DNA from: Enterobacter oligotrophicus
GTDB taxonomy: Bacteria; Pseudomonadota; Gammaproteobacteria; Enterobacterales; Enterobacteriaceae
Reading direction: 5' to 3'
DNA: 64,000 bases
NCBI RefSeq assembly: GCF_009176645.1
Contig: NZ_AP019007.1
Span: 1,178,001 to 1,242,000, forward strand
Below, piece by piece: positions 28,527 through 38,271 of the stretch; positions within the stretch are counted from its first letter, which is position 1, and every line of letters begins with the position of its first letter. Below the pieces are notes generated by a model. That model was given only the letters and a program-made list of their open reading frames with translations. It ran no database searches and was not told the DNA's origin. The position numbers and the translations under genes are program-made.

Positions 28527-28563
28527 TTGTCGGTGTCAGAAAAAACACCGACAATCCTTTTTT
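28527..28563 (+). terminator. Terminator after the alpha-glucoside operon
   Basis: A 10-base perfect stem (TTGTCGGTGT / ACACCGACAA, loop 8) followed by TCCTTTTTT lies between the GH4 stop and the sseA start. It separates the sugar genes from sseA. Confidence 0.85.
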
Positions 28564-28585
28564 ACAGAAAAGAATGGAGGCAACC

Positions 28586-29431
28586 ATGTCCACTTCATAT
28601 TTTGTCGCCGCCGACTGGCTGATTGAGCACGGTGACGACCCGGAAGTCCAGATTATTGACGCGCGAATGGCTCCGCCGGGGCAGGAGCATCGCGACATTC
28701 CCGCCGAATACCGTGCAGGGCATCTGCCCGGCGCGGTATTTTTTGATATCGAAGCCCTTTCCGATCACACCTCTCCCCTGCCGCACATGCTGCCACGCCC
28801 GGAAGCCTTCTCCGTGGCGATGCGTGAACTTGGCGTGAATCGCGACAAACATCTGGTTATCTACGACGAAGGTAACCTCTTTTCCGCACCGCGCGCGTGG
28901 TGGATGCTGAAAAACTTCGGCGTCGAAAAAGTCTCGATTCTGGCGGGCGGTCTCGCAGGCTGGAAGCGCGATGAACTGCCGCTCCAGCAGGGTGACGTGA
29001 CGCTACCAGAAGGGGAGTTCGATGCGACATTTGACGCGAACGTGGTAAAACGCCTGACTGACGTACTGGTGGTCAGCCATGAAAAAACGGCGCAAATCGT
29101 CGATGCCCGCCCTGCCCCACGTTTTAATGCTGAAGCGGATGAACCACGTCCGGGGCTGAAGCGCGGCCACATTCCGGGCGCACTGAACGTGCCGTGGGGC
29201 GATCTGGTGTTTGAAGGCGAACTGAAAACCACCGACGAACTGCGCGCTATATTTGTCCGTCAGGGCGTTGATTTGCATCGTCCGATTATTGCCAGCTGCG
29301 GCTCCGGCGTGACGGCGTGCGTGGTCATTCTGGCTCTCGCAACGCTGGGAGCAAACGATGTGTCGCTGTATGACGGCGCATGGAGTGAATGGGGTGCGCG
29401 CGACGACCTGCCGGTTGAACCCGCAAAATAA
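28586..29431 (+). CDS. sseA: 3-mercaptopyruvate sulfurtransferase
   Basis: Two-domain rhodanese-fold enzyme that moves sulfur from 3-mercaptopyruvate to acceptors such as cyanide or thiols, contributing to cysteine breakdown and H2S formation. The 281 residues match E. coli SseA, with the catalytic loop CGSGVTAC at Cys238; this CG[S/A]G[V/T]T form is diagnostic of mercaptopyruvate rather than thiosulfate transferases. The ATG at 28586 has ATGGAGG upstream; an in-frame codon at 28523 lies within the terminator. Its stop overlaps the start of an RpiR-type regulator (TAATG), so the two should be translated from the same message. Confidence 0.95.
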   Translation: MSTSYFVAADWLIEHGDDPEVQIIDARMAPPGQEHRDIPAEYRAGHLPGAVFFDIEALSDHTSPLPHMLPRPEAFSVAMRELGVNRDKHLVIYDEGNLFSAPRAWWMLKNFGVEKVSILAGGLAGWKRDELPLQQGDVTLPEGEFDATFDANVVKRLTDVLVVSHEKTAQIVDARPAPRFNAEADEPRPGLKRGHIPGALNVPWGDLVFEGELKTTDELRAIFVRQGVDLHRPIIASCGSGVTACVVILALATLGANDVSLYDGAWSEWGARDDLPVEPAK

Positions 29432-30201
29432 TGGATAACCGCCTGACAACGTTGCTAACGCGCGGGACGTCACTGACCCGCGCAGAGTATCGTGTGCTCG
29501 CCCACCTCACGGAGCATCCGCTACTGGTGGGCAACATCACGGTGCGCGAACTGGCGCAGGTGACATTTGTCTCGACCGCCACCATCATGCGCTTATGTCA
29601 GAAACTGGGTTTTAGCGGCTTTAGCGAGTTTATCTGGCACTGCAAGCAGTTACTTTCAGACACGCCACACATTGCCGTCCAGGGGCAATCCCTCCCGGAA
29701 CTGCCCGCGCTGTTCAGCCAGTTTATCGCCAATTATCAGCAAACTTTTCAGTGGGTGACACAAGACAAGCGTCAGCAGTTTGCCGATCTGCTCCGCCAGA
29801 AAGAGAGTTTCTTTCTCTACGGTGCGGGGTTTTCTTATCTCTTCGCCGAGTACCTGACCAAGAAATTGCAGGTGCTGGGCAAAACGGCATTTATCTCCGG
29901 GCCAGGTGACAGCCGGAACATTTTCCTCAGTAACGCCGCACGCTATCAGGTATTTATTGCCGTCTCCCGCAGCGGTGAAACGGAGCAGGTGCTCGATAAA
30001 GCGCGGATCGCCAAAAATGTCGGCATGAAGGTCGTCGCTTTTACCCGCGCCTCTGCGAATACGCTGGCGGGGATGGCGGATCTGCATTTCGCGTTGTATG
30101 ACGAAGCGGTGCACTACGCCGCCGAAGCGGCAGGCGTAACGTCGTTTGAGTCGAACCTGGTACTTTTAATGGATTTACTGCTGCTGGAAGCAACGGGGTG
30201 A
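29431..30201 (+). CDS. MurR/RpiR-family transcriptional regulator
   Basis: Sugar-phosphate-responsive regulator: an N-terminal helix-turn-helix (VRELAQVTFVSTATIMRLCQKLGF, about residues 34-57) and a C-terminal SIS domain that binds phosphosugars (about residues 90-240, including VSRSGETEQVLDKA). The 256-residue length is typical. Its ATG overlaps the sseA stop by one base. The only sugar operon nearby is the alpha-glucoside PTS/GH4 pair on the other side of sseA, so it is probably that operon's regulator; this is inference from context. It is not the yfhH protein found at 61.3 kb. Confidence 0.85.
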   Translation: MDNRLTTLLTRGTSLTRAEYRVLAHLTEHPLLVGNITVRELAQVTFVSTATIMRLCQKLGFSGFSEFIWHCKQLLSDTPHIAVQGQSLPELPALFSQFIANYQQTFQWVTQDKRQQFADLLRQKESFFLYGAGFSYLFAEYLTKKLQVLGKTAFISGPGDSRNIFLSNAARYQVFIAVSRSGETEQVLDKARIAKNVGMKVVAFTRASANTLAGMADLHFALYDEAVHYAAEAAGVTSFESNLVLLMDLLLLEATG

Positions 30202-30217
30202 AACCACCCCGCTGTAA

Positions 30218-30994
30218 TCAGATGATGCGGTTGGTCTTGAGATCGCGCAGGAACCCGCCCCAGCGACGCTCATAAAATGGCGTGATGTGCTCGGTAATAA
30301 AGTGGCTGATGCCTTTCTCGCCTTTTTTCACCTCACAAATATCAATCGGTTCATCGCCCGGCAGCGTGTCGGTAGCTACGCTTCCCGTTGCCTGAATGAT
30401 CTCGTCAATATCACCGTCAGCCTCAATACCAATCAGCAGCACTGGCTGCTCGTCGGCGCTCTCTTTGATGGAGCAGAGGAACGCGCGTTTCACCGGCTTG
30501 ATGGTTTTGAACAGCGTGGTCAACGAGTCAATCATCTGCGCAGGCGGTTCGGCCACTTCAGACAGCAGCAGCGTTTCGCCCCCTTCCAGCACTTCCTGCG
30601 TGCTGAGCGGGTTACCCTCTTCGCCAACCAGATGGCTGATTTCACGCGGGGTGAACTCTTTTCCGGTCGGCAGTTTGGCATTGAGGAACAGCGTTTCGCC
30701 CAGCGTCATTTCAAACAGGGTACGCACCGGCATCACCACAAACGCCTGCTCATCTTCAACTGCTTGCTGCAATGCTTCCAGAGAGGTAAAGAACGGGATC
30801 ACCGAGGTGCCATCGTCTTTCTCCCAGTGCAGCAGATCCAGCGCGCTGTCTTCCACAACCTGTTCGCCTTCCGCAGCGGTTCCCGGCACCCAGACGGTGG
30901 ATTCCAGCAGCGTGCGGAAAAACGCCGGACGGTGGGCGGGCTCAGTCGCCGCCTGCTCCAGCAGGGTTTCTAATTCGTTTTTGGTTTCAGACAT
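30218..30994 (-). CDS. sseB: SseB, enhanced serine sensitivity protein
   Basis: Protein of 258 residues, the same length as E. coli SseB, whose overproduction there increases serine sensitivity; its molecular role is not well known. The sequence shows the SseB N-terminal domain (ATEPAHRPAFFRTLLESTVWVPG) and a C-terminal domain ending in HITPFYERRWGGFLRDLKTNRII. It converges with the RpiR-type regulator, leaving only 16 bases between stops, and follows pepB after a pair of repeat elements. No motif reveals a catalytic activity. Confidence 0.93.
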   Translation of the reverse strand: MSETKNELETLLEQAATEPAHRPAFFRTLLESTVWVPGTAAEGEQVVEDSALDLLHWEKDDGTSVIPFFTSLEALQQAVEDEQAFVVMPVRTLFEMTLGETLFLNAKLPTGKEFTPREISHLVGEEGNPLSTQEVLEGGETLLLSEVAEPPAQMIDSLTTLFKTIKPVKRAFLCSIKESADEQPVLLIGIEADGDIDEIIQATGSVATDTLPGDEPIDICEVKKGEKGISHFITEHITPFYERRWGGFLRDLKTNRII

Positions 30995-31017
30995 AACAAT
31001 TCCAGATGATGCATTTC

Positions 31018-31096
31018 CCCCTCACCCCGGCCCTCTCCCTCAAGGGAGAGGGAGCAAACCATCCCCTCTCCCCCTGGGAGAGGGTTAGGGTGAGGG
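31018..31096. repeat. Inverted pair of CCCTCTCCC-type intergenic repeats
   Basis: Two related units face each other: 31018-31053 (CCCTCACCCC, then CCCTCTCCCT/AGGGAGAGGG) and 31063-31096 (CCCTCTCCC/GGGAGAGGG, then TTAGGGTGAGGG). Each unit is itself a hairpin and the two are mirror images, like a BIME. Single copies of the same family occur at 38188-38221 and 39945-39976. Confidence 0.8.
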
Positions 31097-31104
31097 CAAA
31101 AAGA

Positions 31105-32391
31105 TTACTCAGCCGTCAGCAGGTTCGCCACGGTACGCACGCCCAGGCCAGTCGCGCCCGCTGACCACTGCTCAACTGCCGCTTTACGGTACGTCGCGGA
31201 GCAGTCAATGTGCAGCCAGCCTTCGTGATAATTTTCAACGAAGTGAGACAGGAAGCCTGCCGCTGTGCTTGCCCCCGCCGGGTACGCTGCGCTGGCGGTG
31301 TTGTTCAGTTCGGCGAAGTTAGACGGCAGCTGGCTACGGTGGAACTCGGCCAGCGGCAGACGCCAGAACGGCTCGTTTTCCGCAGCCGCGCTTGCCAGCA
31401 GGCGAGCGGCCAGCTTGTCGTCGAAGCTGAACAGGGCGTGGTAGTCGTTGCCCAGGGCGGTTTTCGCCGCACCGGTCAGGGTCGCCATGTCGATAATCAG
31501 CTCTGGCTTCTGCGCAGAGGCATCGATCAGGCCATCGGCCAGCACCAGGCGGCCTTCGGCGTCGGTGTTCATCACCTCAACGTTTTTACCGTTGCGATAG
31601 CGGATGATGTCGCCCAGCTTGAAGGCATTACCGCTCACCATGTTGTCCGCGCAGCACAGGTAGAGCTTCACGCGCTTGTTCAGACCGCGAGTGATAGCGA
31701 ACGCCAGCGCGCCGGTAACGGTCGCCGCGCCGCCCATGTCGGACTTCATGGAGTCCATGAACGCGCTCTGCTTCAGACTGTAGCCGCCGGTATCAAAGGT
31801 AATGCCTTTCCCGACCAGGCAGGCAAAGACCGGTGCTTCTTTATCGCCGGTTGGGTTGTAATCCAGCGCCAGCAGCACCGGAGGACGCTCAGAACCACGG
31901 CCCACGGTGTGGATGCCCATATAGTTCTGCTCGCGCAGATCTTCACCTTTGGTGATGCGGTAGGACATCTTGTCGCCCGCCACGCCGCACAGCAGGTCAA
32001 CGGCACGCTGCGCAAGCTGCTCCGGGCCTAACTCTTCCGCCGGGGCGTTGATGGTGTCGCGCACCCAGTCGATGATTTTCAGGCGGCTTTCCAGCTCTTT
32101 CTGACCGGCTTCATCGAGGCTCGCCCACTCAATTTTGCGGGTGCCTTTTGGTCCTTTGTAACCCGCCCAGAATGCCCAGCTACGGTCAGTGTCCCAGCCT
32201 TCGCCGTCCAGAGACACATGTTTAATGCCCAGACCGTCAATTTTGCGTGCGGCGCGCTGAATCAGGCCGGTATCATCTTTGCCCGTCAGGTGCAGGGTAA
32301 TACCGTCGTTGTTGATGCTGTACGTGGCTTTTTCGCCCCAGCGTGCGTCAGCAGGCTGGGTGGAGAGCGTAATCTTCATCGCTTCGGTCAT
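31105..32391 (-). CDS. pepB: Peptidase B, leucyl aminopeptidase family M17
   Basis: Cytosolic metallo-aminopeptidase with broad specificity, acting on N-terminal residues such as Glu, Asp and Leu of small peptides. The 428-residue protein shows the M17 signature [16 protein letters not shown] and metal/active-site segments [15 protein letters not shown] and KSDMGGAA. The ATG at 32391 with AAGGATAAATAAA upstream gives the E. coli N-terminus ([10 protein letters not shown]). It lies downstream of iscX, the conserved position beyond the isc operon, and ends at a repeat pair. Confidence 0.96.
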   Translation of the reverse strand: MTEAMKITLSTQPADARWGEKATYSINNDGITLHLTGKDDTGLIQRAARKIDGLGIKHVSLDGEGWDTDRSWAFWAGYKGPKGTRKIEWASLDEAGQKELESRLKIIDWVRDTINAPAEELGPEQLAQRAVDLLCGVAGDKMSYRITKGEDLREQNYMGIHTVGRGSERPPVLLALDYNPTGDKEAPVFACLVGKGITFDTGGYSLKQSAFMDSMKSDMGGAATVTGALAFAITRGLNKRVKLYLCCADNMVSGNAFKLGDIIRYRNGKNVEVMNTDAEGRLVLADGLIDASAQKPELIIDMATLTGAAKTALGNDYHALFSFDDKLAARLLASAAAENEPFWRLPLAEFHRSQLPSNFAELNNTASAAYPAGASTAAGFLSHFVENYHEGWLHIDCSATYRKAAVEQWSAGATGLGVRTVANLLTAE

Positions 32392-32444
32392 TTTATTTAT
32401 CCTTATTAGCAAACGGGCCGCCTGAAGGCAGCCCGTTAAGTGAT

Positions 32445-32645
32445 TTACTCTGCTTCATCTAACCAGACTAACAGAATCGCCTCCAGAATTTTTTCATTGG
32501 ATGCGTTTGGATCGTCGTCGAAATCCTCTAAATCGCAGATCCACTGATGCATGTCGGTGAATCGTACGGTCTTCGGATCGAGATCCGGGTTCGCGTCGTA
32601 GAGCGCTTCGCCGATTTCACGGCTGTTTGTCCACTTCAGTCCCAT
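32445..32645 (-). CDS. iscX: Fe-S cluster assembly protein IscX
   Basis: Small acidic protein (66 residues) that binds IscS and iron and modulates cluster assembly. The sequence [32 protein letters not shown] is the IscX family core. I chose the ATG at 32645, one base after the fdx stop region, since it gives the E. coli length; a codon at 32705 would overlap fdx. It is the last gene of the isc operon. Confidence 0.96.
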   Translation of the reverse strand: MGLKWTNSREIGEALYDANPDLDPKTVRFTDMHQWICDLEDFDDDPNASNEKILEAILLVWLDEAE

Positions 32646-32646
32646 A

Positions 32647-32982
32647 TTAGTGCTCGCGTGCGTGGTTGATGGTGTAGCGTGGGAATTCCACGACCAGATC
32701 TTCATCGGTCACCAGCGCCTGGCAGCTTAAGCGGCTGTCTGGCTCCAGACCCCATGCTTTATCCAGCATGTCGTCTTCGTCTTCGGTGCTCTCCGCGAGA
32801 GAGTCAAAACCTTCACGCACCACGCAGTGGCAGGTGGTGCAGGCACAGGATTTCTCACAGGCATGTTCCACCTCGATACCGTTGCGCAGGGCAACATCGA
32901 GAATGGTTTCACCGGTCTTTGCTTCCAGAACAGCGCCATCCGGACAGAGGTCCGCATGAGGCAAAATAACAATCTTTGGCAT
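32647..32982 (-). CDS. fdx: ISC [2Fe-2S] ferredoxin
   Basis: Ferredoxin of the isc operon that supplies electrons for cluster assembly. The 111-residue protein has the 2Fe-2S motif [12 protein letters not shown] and a fourth ligand in SRLSCQA. Length equals E. coli Fdx. Encoded between hscA and iscX with gaps of 1-2 bases, indicating tight translational linkage. Confidence 0.97.
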   Translation of the reverse strand: MPKIVILPHADLCPDGAVLEAKTGETILDVALRNGIEVEHACEKSCACTTCHCVVREGFDSLAESTEDEDDMLDKAWGLEPDSRLSCQALVTDEDLVVEFPRYTINHAREH

Positions 32983-32983
32983 A

Positions 32984-34834
32984 TTAAACCTCGTCCACGG
33001 ACTGGCCTTTCAGCGCGACGCGGACAGATTTGTCCATGCGGCGAGCAGCAAAGTCCTGGGTTTGTTTATCAACGTTTTTAATGGCTTCTTCTATCGCGTC
33101 AGCGTCATTGCCTTCTGCGACTGCGCTTAAGTGCGCGGCGGCGTCGTCAATCACCTGGCGCTCAGCGGCGCTTAACAGCGCGGCATCGGCAGCGAGCGCG
33201 CCGTTCAGACTCTCCAGTACGCGTGCGGCTTCAACTTTCTGTTCCGCCAGCATACGCGCCTTCACATCCTGCTCGGCGTAGCTCATTGAATCCTGAATCA
33301 TGGAGGCGATTTCGCCATCGGTCAGACCGTAGGACGGCTTCACCTGGATGGACGATTCCACGCCGGTCGATTTTTCCATCGCCGTGACGCTCAACAGGCC
33401 GTCCGCATCCACCTGGAAAGTGACGCGAATATGCGCCCCGCCCGCAGGCAGTGCCGGAATACCGCGCAGCGCAAAGCGCGCCAGAGAACGGCAGTCCTGC
33501 ACCAGTTCGCGTTCGCCCTGCATCACATGGATGGACATCGCCGTCTGGCCGTCTTTAAAGGTGGTGAACTCCTGCGCACGCGCCACCGGAATGGTGGTGT
33601 TACGTGGGATCACTTTCTCCACCAGGCCGCCCATGGTTTCTAACCCCAGAGACAGTGGAATAACGTCCAGCAGCAGCATTTCACTGTCCGGCTTGTTGCC
33701 AACCAGAATATCGGCCTGGATTGCCGCGCCCACGGCAACGACTTTGTCCGGGTCAATGGAGGTCAGTGGCGTGCGGCCAAAGAATTCACCTACACGTTCA
33801 CGCACCAGCGGTACGCGCGTTGAGCCGCCGACCATGACCACTTCCAGCACTTCGTCAGCTTCGACGCCCGCATCTTTTAATGCGCGACGACAGGCCAGCA
33901 GCGTGCGTTTTACCAGGGAGGCAATCAAGTCGTTGAACTGGTCGCGGGTGATATCACCCTGCCAGCCTGCGACGTTTACCGTCACAGACTGGGCATCACT
34001 CAACGCGATTTTGGCCTCGATGGCCGCATCCAGCAGTTCACGCTGTACGCGCGCATCGCTGCGATCGGCAATCCCCGCCTGCTCGCGGATGTAATCCGCC
34101 AGCAGATGGTCGAAATCATCGCCGCCGAGCGCGGAATCTCCACCGGTCGCCAGCACTTCAAACACCCCGCGGCTCAGGCGCAGGATCGAGATATCAAAGG
34201 TGCCGCCGCCAAGATCGTATACCGCAATCACCCCTTCCTGACCGGAGTCCAGGCCGTAGGCAATCGCTGCAGCAGTGGGTTCGTTCAGCAGGCGCAGCAC
34301 GTGCAGGCCCGCCAGACGCGCGGCATCTTTGGTGCCCTGACGTTGTGCATCGTCAAAATAGGCCGGAACGGTGATCACCACGCCGTCCAGATCGCCGCCG
34401 AGCGTCGCCGTCGCACGCGCCGCCAGCGCTTTAAGGATGTCAGCGGAAACGCGAATCGGGTTCAGCAGACCAGCCGCCGTTGCGATCATCGGCAGGCCGT
34501 TTTCACTGGCCTGGAGCTGATACGGCAGATGCGGGTAGCGGGTCTGAATGTCGGCCAGCGAGCGGCCCATCATGCGCTTAACAGAGCTGATGGTGTTGGC
34601 CGGATCGCGCGCGGCGTTGGTGCGGGCATCAAAGCCGACCGCGTGGCCCTGCTGCGTGTAGTGGACCACGGAAGGCAGCAGATGGCGGCCCTGCTCGTCG
34701 GCCAGCGTTTCCGCCTGGCCGCTACGCACGGTCGCCACGAGGGAATTGGTGGTGCCGAGATCAATACCCACCGCCAGACGACGCTGGTGCGGTGCGGCAC
34801 TTAAGCCAGGCTCACTAATTTGTAATAAGGCCAT
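32984..34834 (-). CDS. hscA: Fe-S protein maturation chaperone HscA
   Basis: Hsp70-type chaperone specialised for IscU, whose LPPVK motif it recognises to promote cluster transfer. The 616 residues equal E. coli HscA: nucleotide-binding motifs [12 protein letters not shown] near the N-terminus, [15 protein letters not shown], and the C-terminal substrate-binding domain (about 380-530) with a helical lid. Works with HscB encoded just upstream. Confidence 0.97.
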   Translation of the reverse strand: MALLQISEPGLSAAPHQRRLAVGIDLGTTNSLVATVRSGQAETLADEQGRHLLPSVVHYTQQGHAVGFDARTNAARDPANTISSVKRMMGRSLADIQTRYPHLPYQLQASENGLPMIATAAGLLNPIRVSADILKALAARATATLGGDLDGVVITVPAYFDDAQRQGTKDAARLAGLHVLRLLNEPTAAAIAYGLDSGQEGVIAVYDLGGGTFDISILRLSRGVFEVLATGGDSALGGDDFDHLLADYIREQAGIADRSDARVQRELLDAAIEAKIALSDAQSVTVNVAGWQGDITRDQFNDLIASLVKRTLLACRRALKDAGVEADEVLEVVMVGGSTRVPLVRERVGEFFGRTPLTSIDPDKVVAVGAAIQADILVGNKPDSEMLLLDVIPLSLGLETMGGLVEKVIPRNTTIPVARAQEFTTFKDGQTAMSIHVMQGERELVQDCRSLARFALRGIPALPAGGAHIRVTFQVDADGLLSVTAMEKSTGVESSIQVKPSYGLTDGEIASMIQDSMSYAEQDVKARMLAEQKVEAARVLESLNGALAADAALLSAAERQVIDDAAAHLSAVAEGNDADAIEEAIKNVDKQTQDFAARRMDKSVRVALKGQSVDEV

Positions 34835-34848
34835 AATTGCTTCCGAAA

Positions 34849-35364
34849 TTAAAAATCGAGCAGCTTTTCTTCGAGTTGTTCAGCACTGCTTCGCAGTTTA
34901 TCGAGAAAACGGAGTTTGCGCACAGTGTCTGCCGCCACGTCCCAGGTCTCGTTGTTCAGTTGCTCCACCATCTGCTGATGGCGGGTATCGAACATACCCT
35001 TCACGCGCCTGATAAAGCCTTCCAGACGCGCTTCGTCTTTGGCCTGTTCAATCTCATCCAGCTCTTCACGCAGCTCCAGCTGTTCCATCAGAAACGCGGT
35101 GTCACGGACGGTGTGCTGTTCGCTTGCCAGGTCAAAGCCGTGAAGCGAGAGCAGATATTCTGCACGCGCCAGCGGATGGCGCAACGTCTGCCAGGCCTGG
35201 TTGATGGTCGCGGATTGCGAAACCGCCGCCAGTTGTTCAGCCTGTGTGCCGCTGGCAAATTTGTCCGGATGGTACTGACGTTGCAAATCCTGAAAACGGA
35301 TCGTCAGCGACTGGAGGTCAATCGGGTATTGAGCGGGTAGTCCGAAGAGAGTGAAGTAATCCAT
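34849..35364 (-). CDS. hscB: Co-chaperone HscB
   Basis: J-type co-chaperone that delivers IscU to HscA and stimulates its ATPase. The 171-residue protein has an N-terminal J domain with the essential HPD motif (YHPDKFASG) and a C-terminal three-helix bundle that contacts IscU. Length equals E. coli HscB. It follows iscA after a 76-base gap containing a hairpin. Confidence 0.97.
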   Translation of the reverse strand: MDYFTLFGLPAQYPIDLQSLTIRFQDLQRQYHPDKFASGTQAEQLAAVSQSATINQAWQTLRHPLARAEYLLSLHGFDLASEQHTVRDTAFLMEQLELREELDEIEQAKDEARLEGFIRRVKGMFDTRHQQMVEQLNNETWDVAADTVRKLRFLDKLRSSAEQLEEKLLDF

Positions 35365-35392
35365 AACAATCTCAGGGGTAGCCTGTCAGAAC

Positions 35393-35426
35393 AAACCCCA
35401 CGCGTAGCAAAGCCACGGTGGGGTTT
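35393..35426 (-). repeat. Inverted repeat in the iscA-hscB gap
   Basis: A 9-base perfect inverted repeat (AAACCCCAC / GTGGGGTTT, 16-base loop) lies between iscA and hscB on the minus strand, followed by GTTCTG rather than a T run. It may attenuate or stabilise mRNA so that iscSUA and hscBA-fdx are made at different levels. Confidence 0.55.
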
Positions 35427-35440
35427 CGGATAACGCGTGG

Positions 35441-35764
35441 TTAAACGTGGAAACTTTCGCCGCAACCACACTCGTCTTTGACGTTCGGGTTCGTGAATTT
35501 GAACCCTTCGTTCAGGCCTTCTTTGACGAAGTCCAGCTGAGTGCCGTTGAGGAATTGCAGGCTTTTGCCATCGACCACCACCTTCACGCCCTTGTCTTCA
35601 AACACGGTGTCGTCGGACGCCGGTTCATCAACAAACTCCAGTACGTAAGCCATACCAGAACAGCCGGAGGTGCGTACGCCCAGTCGCAGGCCAAAGCCTT
35701 TACCACGGTTCGCCAGAAAAGAGCTTACTCGCGCGGCAGCGCTGTCGCTAAGGGTAATCGACAT
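35441..35764 (-). CDS. iscA: A-type Fe-S carrier IscA
   Basis: Carrier or scaffold that passes iron-sulfur clusters to apo-enzymes. The 107-residue protein has the three conserved cysteines in [10 protein letters not shown] and the C-terminal CGCGESF. The ATG at 35764 is preceded by GAGGTTTGAGT; an in-frame TTG two codons upstream is less likely. It lies between iscU and hscB. Confidence 0.96.
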   Translation of the reverse strand: MSITLSDSAAARVSSFLANRGKGFGLRLGVRTSGCSGMAYVLEFVDEPASDDTVFEDKGVKVVVDGKSLQFLNGTQLDFVKEGLNEGFKFTNPNVKDECGCGESFHV

Positions 35765-35777
35765 ACTCAAACCTCAA

Positions 35778-36164
35778 TTATTTTGCTTCACGTTTGCTTT
35801 TATAATCCGCAATGGCGGCTTTGATCGCGTCTTCTGCCAGAATAGAGCAGTGAATTTTCACCGGCGGCAGTTCGAGTTCTTCAGCAATATCCGTGTTCTT
35901 GATTGCCTGTGCTTCGTCCAGAGACTTGCCCTTCACCCATTCGGTGACCAGGGAGCTGGACGCGATAGCAGAACCGCAGCCGTAGGTCTTGAAGCGCGCG
36001 TCTTCAATGATACCTTCATTGTTGACTTTAATCTGCAACTTCATCACGTCGCCACATGCCGGTGCACCGACCATGCCGCTACCGACAGATTCATCGCTGT
36101 TGTCAAAAGAGCCAACGTTGCGCGGGTTCTCGTAATGATCGATAACTTTTTCGCTGTATGCCAT
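35778..36164 (-). CDS. iscU: Fe-S cluster scaffold IscU
   Basis: Scaffold on which IscS-derived sulfur and iron are assembled into a [2Fe-2S] cluster. The 128 residues equal E. coli IscU, with ligand cysteines in GAPACGDV, TYGCGSAIAS and VKIHCSILA, and the HscA-recognised LPPVK motif. Encoded 24 bases after iscS. Confidence 0.98.
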   Translation of the reverse strand: MAYSEKVIDHYENPRNVGSFDNSDESVGSGMVGAPACGDVMKLQIKVNNEGIIEDARFKTYGCGSAIASSSLVTEWVKGKSLDEAQAIKNTDIAEELELPPVKIHCSILAEDAIKAAIADYKSKREAK

Positions 36165-36188
36165 GATTGAATTCTCCTTATGTACCGA

Positions 36189-37403
36189 TTAGTGATGTGA
36201 CCATTCAATGCTGTTCAGATCCACGCCCTGCTTGAACATTTCCCACAGTGGAGAAAGGTCGCGCAGACGGCCGATGGAGTTACGGACCAGCTTGATGGTG
36301 TAGTCAATCTCTTCTTCGGTAGTGAAACGACCTAAAGAGAAACGGATAGAGCTGTGTGCCAGCTCGTCAGTCATGCCCAGCGCGCGCAGCACGTAGGATG
36401 GCTCAAGGCTTGCAGACGTACAGGCAGAACCGGAAGAAACGGCCAGGTCTTTCAGCGCCATGATCAGCGATTCGCCTTCAACATAGTTGAAGCTGACGTT
36501 GAGGATGTTCGGTGCGCCCTGCTCGAGATCGCCGTTCAGATACACTTCTTCCATATCTTTCACGCCGTCCCAGAGACGGTTACGCAGCGTGCGCAGGCGC
36601 GCCATCTCGGTTTCCATCTCTTCTTTCGCGATGCGGTACGCTTCGCCCATACCCACGATCTGGTGAACAGGCAGCGTACCAGAACGCATGCCGCGCTCGT
36701 GACCGCCGCCGTGCATCTGTGCTTCGATGCGGATACGTGGCTTACGACGAACGTACAGTGCGCCGATCCCTTTCGGGCCATAGATTTTGTGGCCGGAGAA
36801 GGACATCAGATCCACTTTCAGCTGGCTCAGGTCGATGGGCAGTTTGCCCACGCTCTGGGTCGCATCCACGTGGTAAATGATACCGCGCGCACGGCACATT
36901 TCGCCGATGGTCGCGATGTCCTGCACGACGCCGATTTCGTTGTTGACGTGCATGATGGAAACCAGAATGGTGTCATCACGCATCGCTGCTTCGAGCTCTT
37001 TGAGGTCGATGATCCCGTTGCTCTGTGGCGCGAGGTAAGTCACTTCGAACCCTTCACGCTCCAGCTGACGGCAGGTATCCAGCACGGCTTTGTGTTCGGT
37101 TTTGCTGGTGATGATGTGCTTGCCTTTTTTCTGATAAAAGTTAGCTGCACCTTTGATCGCCAGGTTGTCGGATTCGGTCGCGCCGGAGGTGAAAACAATC
37201 TCACGCGGGTCGGCACCGACCAGGTCAGCAATCTGATTACGGGCGATATCAACCGCCTCTTCAGCATGCCAGCCAAAACGGTGTGAACGAGACGCTGGGT
37301 TACCAAAGTTTCCGTCCAGGGTCAGACACTGCATCATTTTCTCGGCAACACGCGGGTCCACCGGCGTGGTTGCGGAGTAATCGAGATAAATCGGTAATTT
37401 CAT
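36189..37403 (-). CDS. iscS: Cysteine desulfurase IscS
   Basis: PLP enzyme that takes sulfur from cysteine for iron-sulfur clusters, thiolated tRNA and cofactors. The 404-residue protein has the PLP lysine in [12 protein letters not shown], the active-site cysteine in [10 protein letters not shown] and the N-terminal [16 protein letters not shown]. Length equals E. coli IscS. A structured 119-base gap separates it from iscR. Confidence 0.98.
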   Translation of the reverse strand: MKLPIYLDYSATTPVDPRVAEKMMQCLTLDGNFGNPASRSHRFGWHAEEAVDIARNQIADLVGADPREIVFTSGATESDNLAIKGAANFYQKKGKHIITSKTEHKAVLDTCRQLEREGFEVTYLAPQSNGIIDLKELEAAMRDDTILVSIMHVNNEIGVVQDIATIGEMCRARGIIYHVDATQSVGKLPIDLSQLKVDLMSFSGHKIYGPKGIGALYVRRKPRIRIEAQMHGGGHERGMRSGTLPVHQIVGMGEAYRIAKEEMETEMARLRTLRNRLWDGVKDMEEVYLNGDLEQGAPNILNVSFNYVEGESLIMALKDLAVSSGSACTSASLEPSYVLRALGMTDELAHSSIRFSLGRFTTEEEIDYTIKLVRNSIGRLRDLSPLWEMFKQGVDLNSIEWSHH

Positions 37404-37437
37404 TGCTCTTTAAACTCCGTACATCGCTTCAATGCAA

Positions 37438-37502
37438 GGAATCAGGCAACCGGCTGGATGTACGACCGAGTACACGGGGCGAGTGAACGCCCCGGCCTGA
37501 TT
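37438..37502 (-). promoter_or_regulatory. Structured iscR-iscS intergenic RNA
   Basis: The iscR-iscS gap can fold into a long hairpin with an outer 9-base stem (GAATCAGGC / GCCTGATTC) and an inner GC stem (CGGGGCG / CGCCCCG near 37475-37493). In E. coli this region protects the iscR message when RyhB triggers decay of the downstream genes. The fold is seen here; the same role is inferred from the homologous position. Confidence 0.6.
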
Positions 37503-37522
37503 CTGAAATACTTATCTTTTTA

Positions 37523-38014
37523 TTACGCGCGTAATTTAACGTCGATTGCGTCTTGCGCGCGGGTGCTGCGTTGTGATTCATGGCTGTGCTGACGACCAGA
37601 CACATCCAGCACTTCCTGGTTATTCACCAGCTCACCGAGGGTGATGTTGTTCAGGAAGCCGGTCAGACGGTCGCTCAGATCGCGCCACAGCGCGTGGGTC
37701 AGGCACTTGTCGCCGCCCTGGCAGCCGCCTTTACCCTGGCAACGGGTCGCGTCAACGGATTCGTCAACCGCGCTAATCACTTCGCCAACCGCAATATTGC
37801 TGGCGTCTTTACCCAGCAGGTAACCGCCGCCTGGGCCGCGAACGCTGGAAACCAGTCCATTTTTACGCAGTCTGGAGAACAGCTGTTCCAGATAAGAGAG
37901 GGAGATCCCTTGTCGTTCAGAAATATCAGCCAACGGAACCGGGCCCGCTTCGGAGTTGAGCGCAACGTCCAGCATCGCGGTCACGGCATAACGCCCTTTA
38001 GATGTCAGTCTCAT
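37523..38014 (-). CDS. iscR: Fe-S cluster-dependent regulator IscR
   Basis: Rrf2-family transcription factor carrying a [2Fe-2S] cluster; the loaded form represses the isc operon. The 163-residue protein has an N-terminal winged helix ([19 protein letters not shown]) and the cluster ligands in [13 protein letters not shown], with the histidine just after. It is first in the operon, with two IscR sites upstream. One residue longer than E. coli IscR. Confidence 0.97.
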   Translation of the reverse strand: MRLTSKGRYAVTAMLDVALNSEAGPVPLADISERQGISLSYLEQLFSRLRKNGLVSSVRGPGGGYLLGKDASNIAVGEVISAVDESVDATRCQGKGGCQGGDKCLTHALWRDLSDRLTGFLNNITLGELVNNQEVLDVSGRQHSHESQRSTRAQDAIDVKLRA

Positions 38015-38096
38015 GTCTTACTTAACCTCAAACTCGCCCCTGCCCGGGGTTTTTTATTGTAAAATGGGGGTATTGCATAGCAGGGCCAAGTCTGAC

Positions 38097-38121
38097 ATTC
38101 CTGACTAAATTGGTCAACTAT
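38097..38121 (-). promoter_or_regulatory. IscR type-1 site, promoter-proximal
   Basis: A 25-base element with core CTGACTAAATTGGTCA fits the type-1 IscR consensus (ATASYYGACTRWWWYAGTCRRSTAT) with two mismatches. It directly abuts the second site and lies about 90 bases upstream of iscR. Supports autorepression by cluster-loaded IscR. Confidence 0.75.
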
Positions 38122-38146
38122 TTACTTGACTGTTTTAGTCAGGTAT
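38122..38146 (-). promoter_or_regulatory. IscR type-1 site, distal
   Basis: A 25-base element with core TTGACTGTTTTAGTCAGG fits the type-1 consensus with one mismatch. It abuts the neighbouring site with no spacer, as in the E. coli iscR promoter. Confidence 0.8.
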
Positions 38147-38187
38147 TTAACCTTCTGTGCCTTCATAATATAGGTGCGGTCTGATGC

Positions 38188-38221
38188 CCTCACCCCGCCC
38201 CTCTCCCACAGGGAGAGGGAG
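38188..38221. repeat. CCCTCTCCC-type intergenic repeat
   Basis: A copy of the element also seen near pepB and suhB: CCCTCACCCC followed by the hairpin CCCCTCTCCC / GGGAGAGGG. It is inverted relative to the copy at 39945-39976, so the two bracket trmJ-suhB. Confidence 0.75.
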
Positions 38222-38233
38222 AATGCGTCGTAG

Positions 38234-38259
38234 GCCGGGTAAGCGAAGCGCCACCCGGC
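38234..38259. repeat. REP-like palindromic element
   Basis: GCCGGGT-AAGCGAAGCGCC-ACCCGGC forms a REP-type hairpin just downstream of trmJ. A very similar element lies between hmp and glnB. Confidence 0.75.
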
Positions 38260-38271
38260 GAACAGACGACA

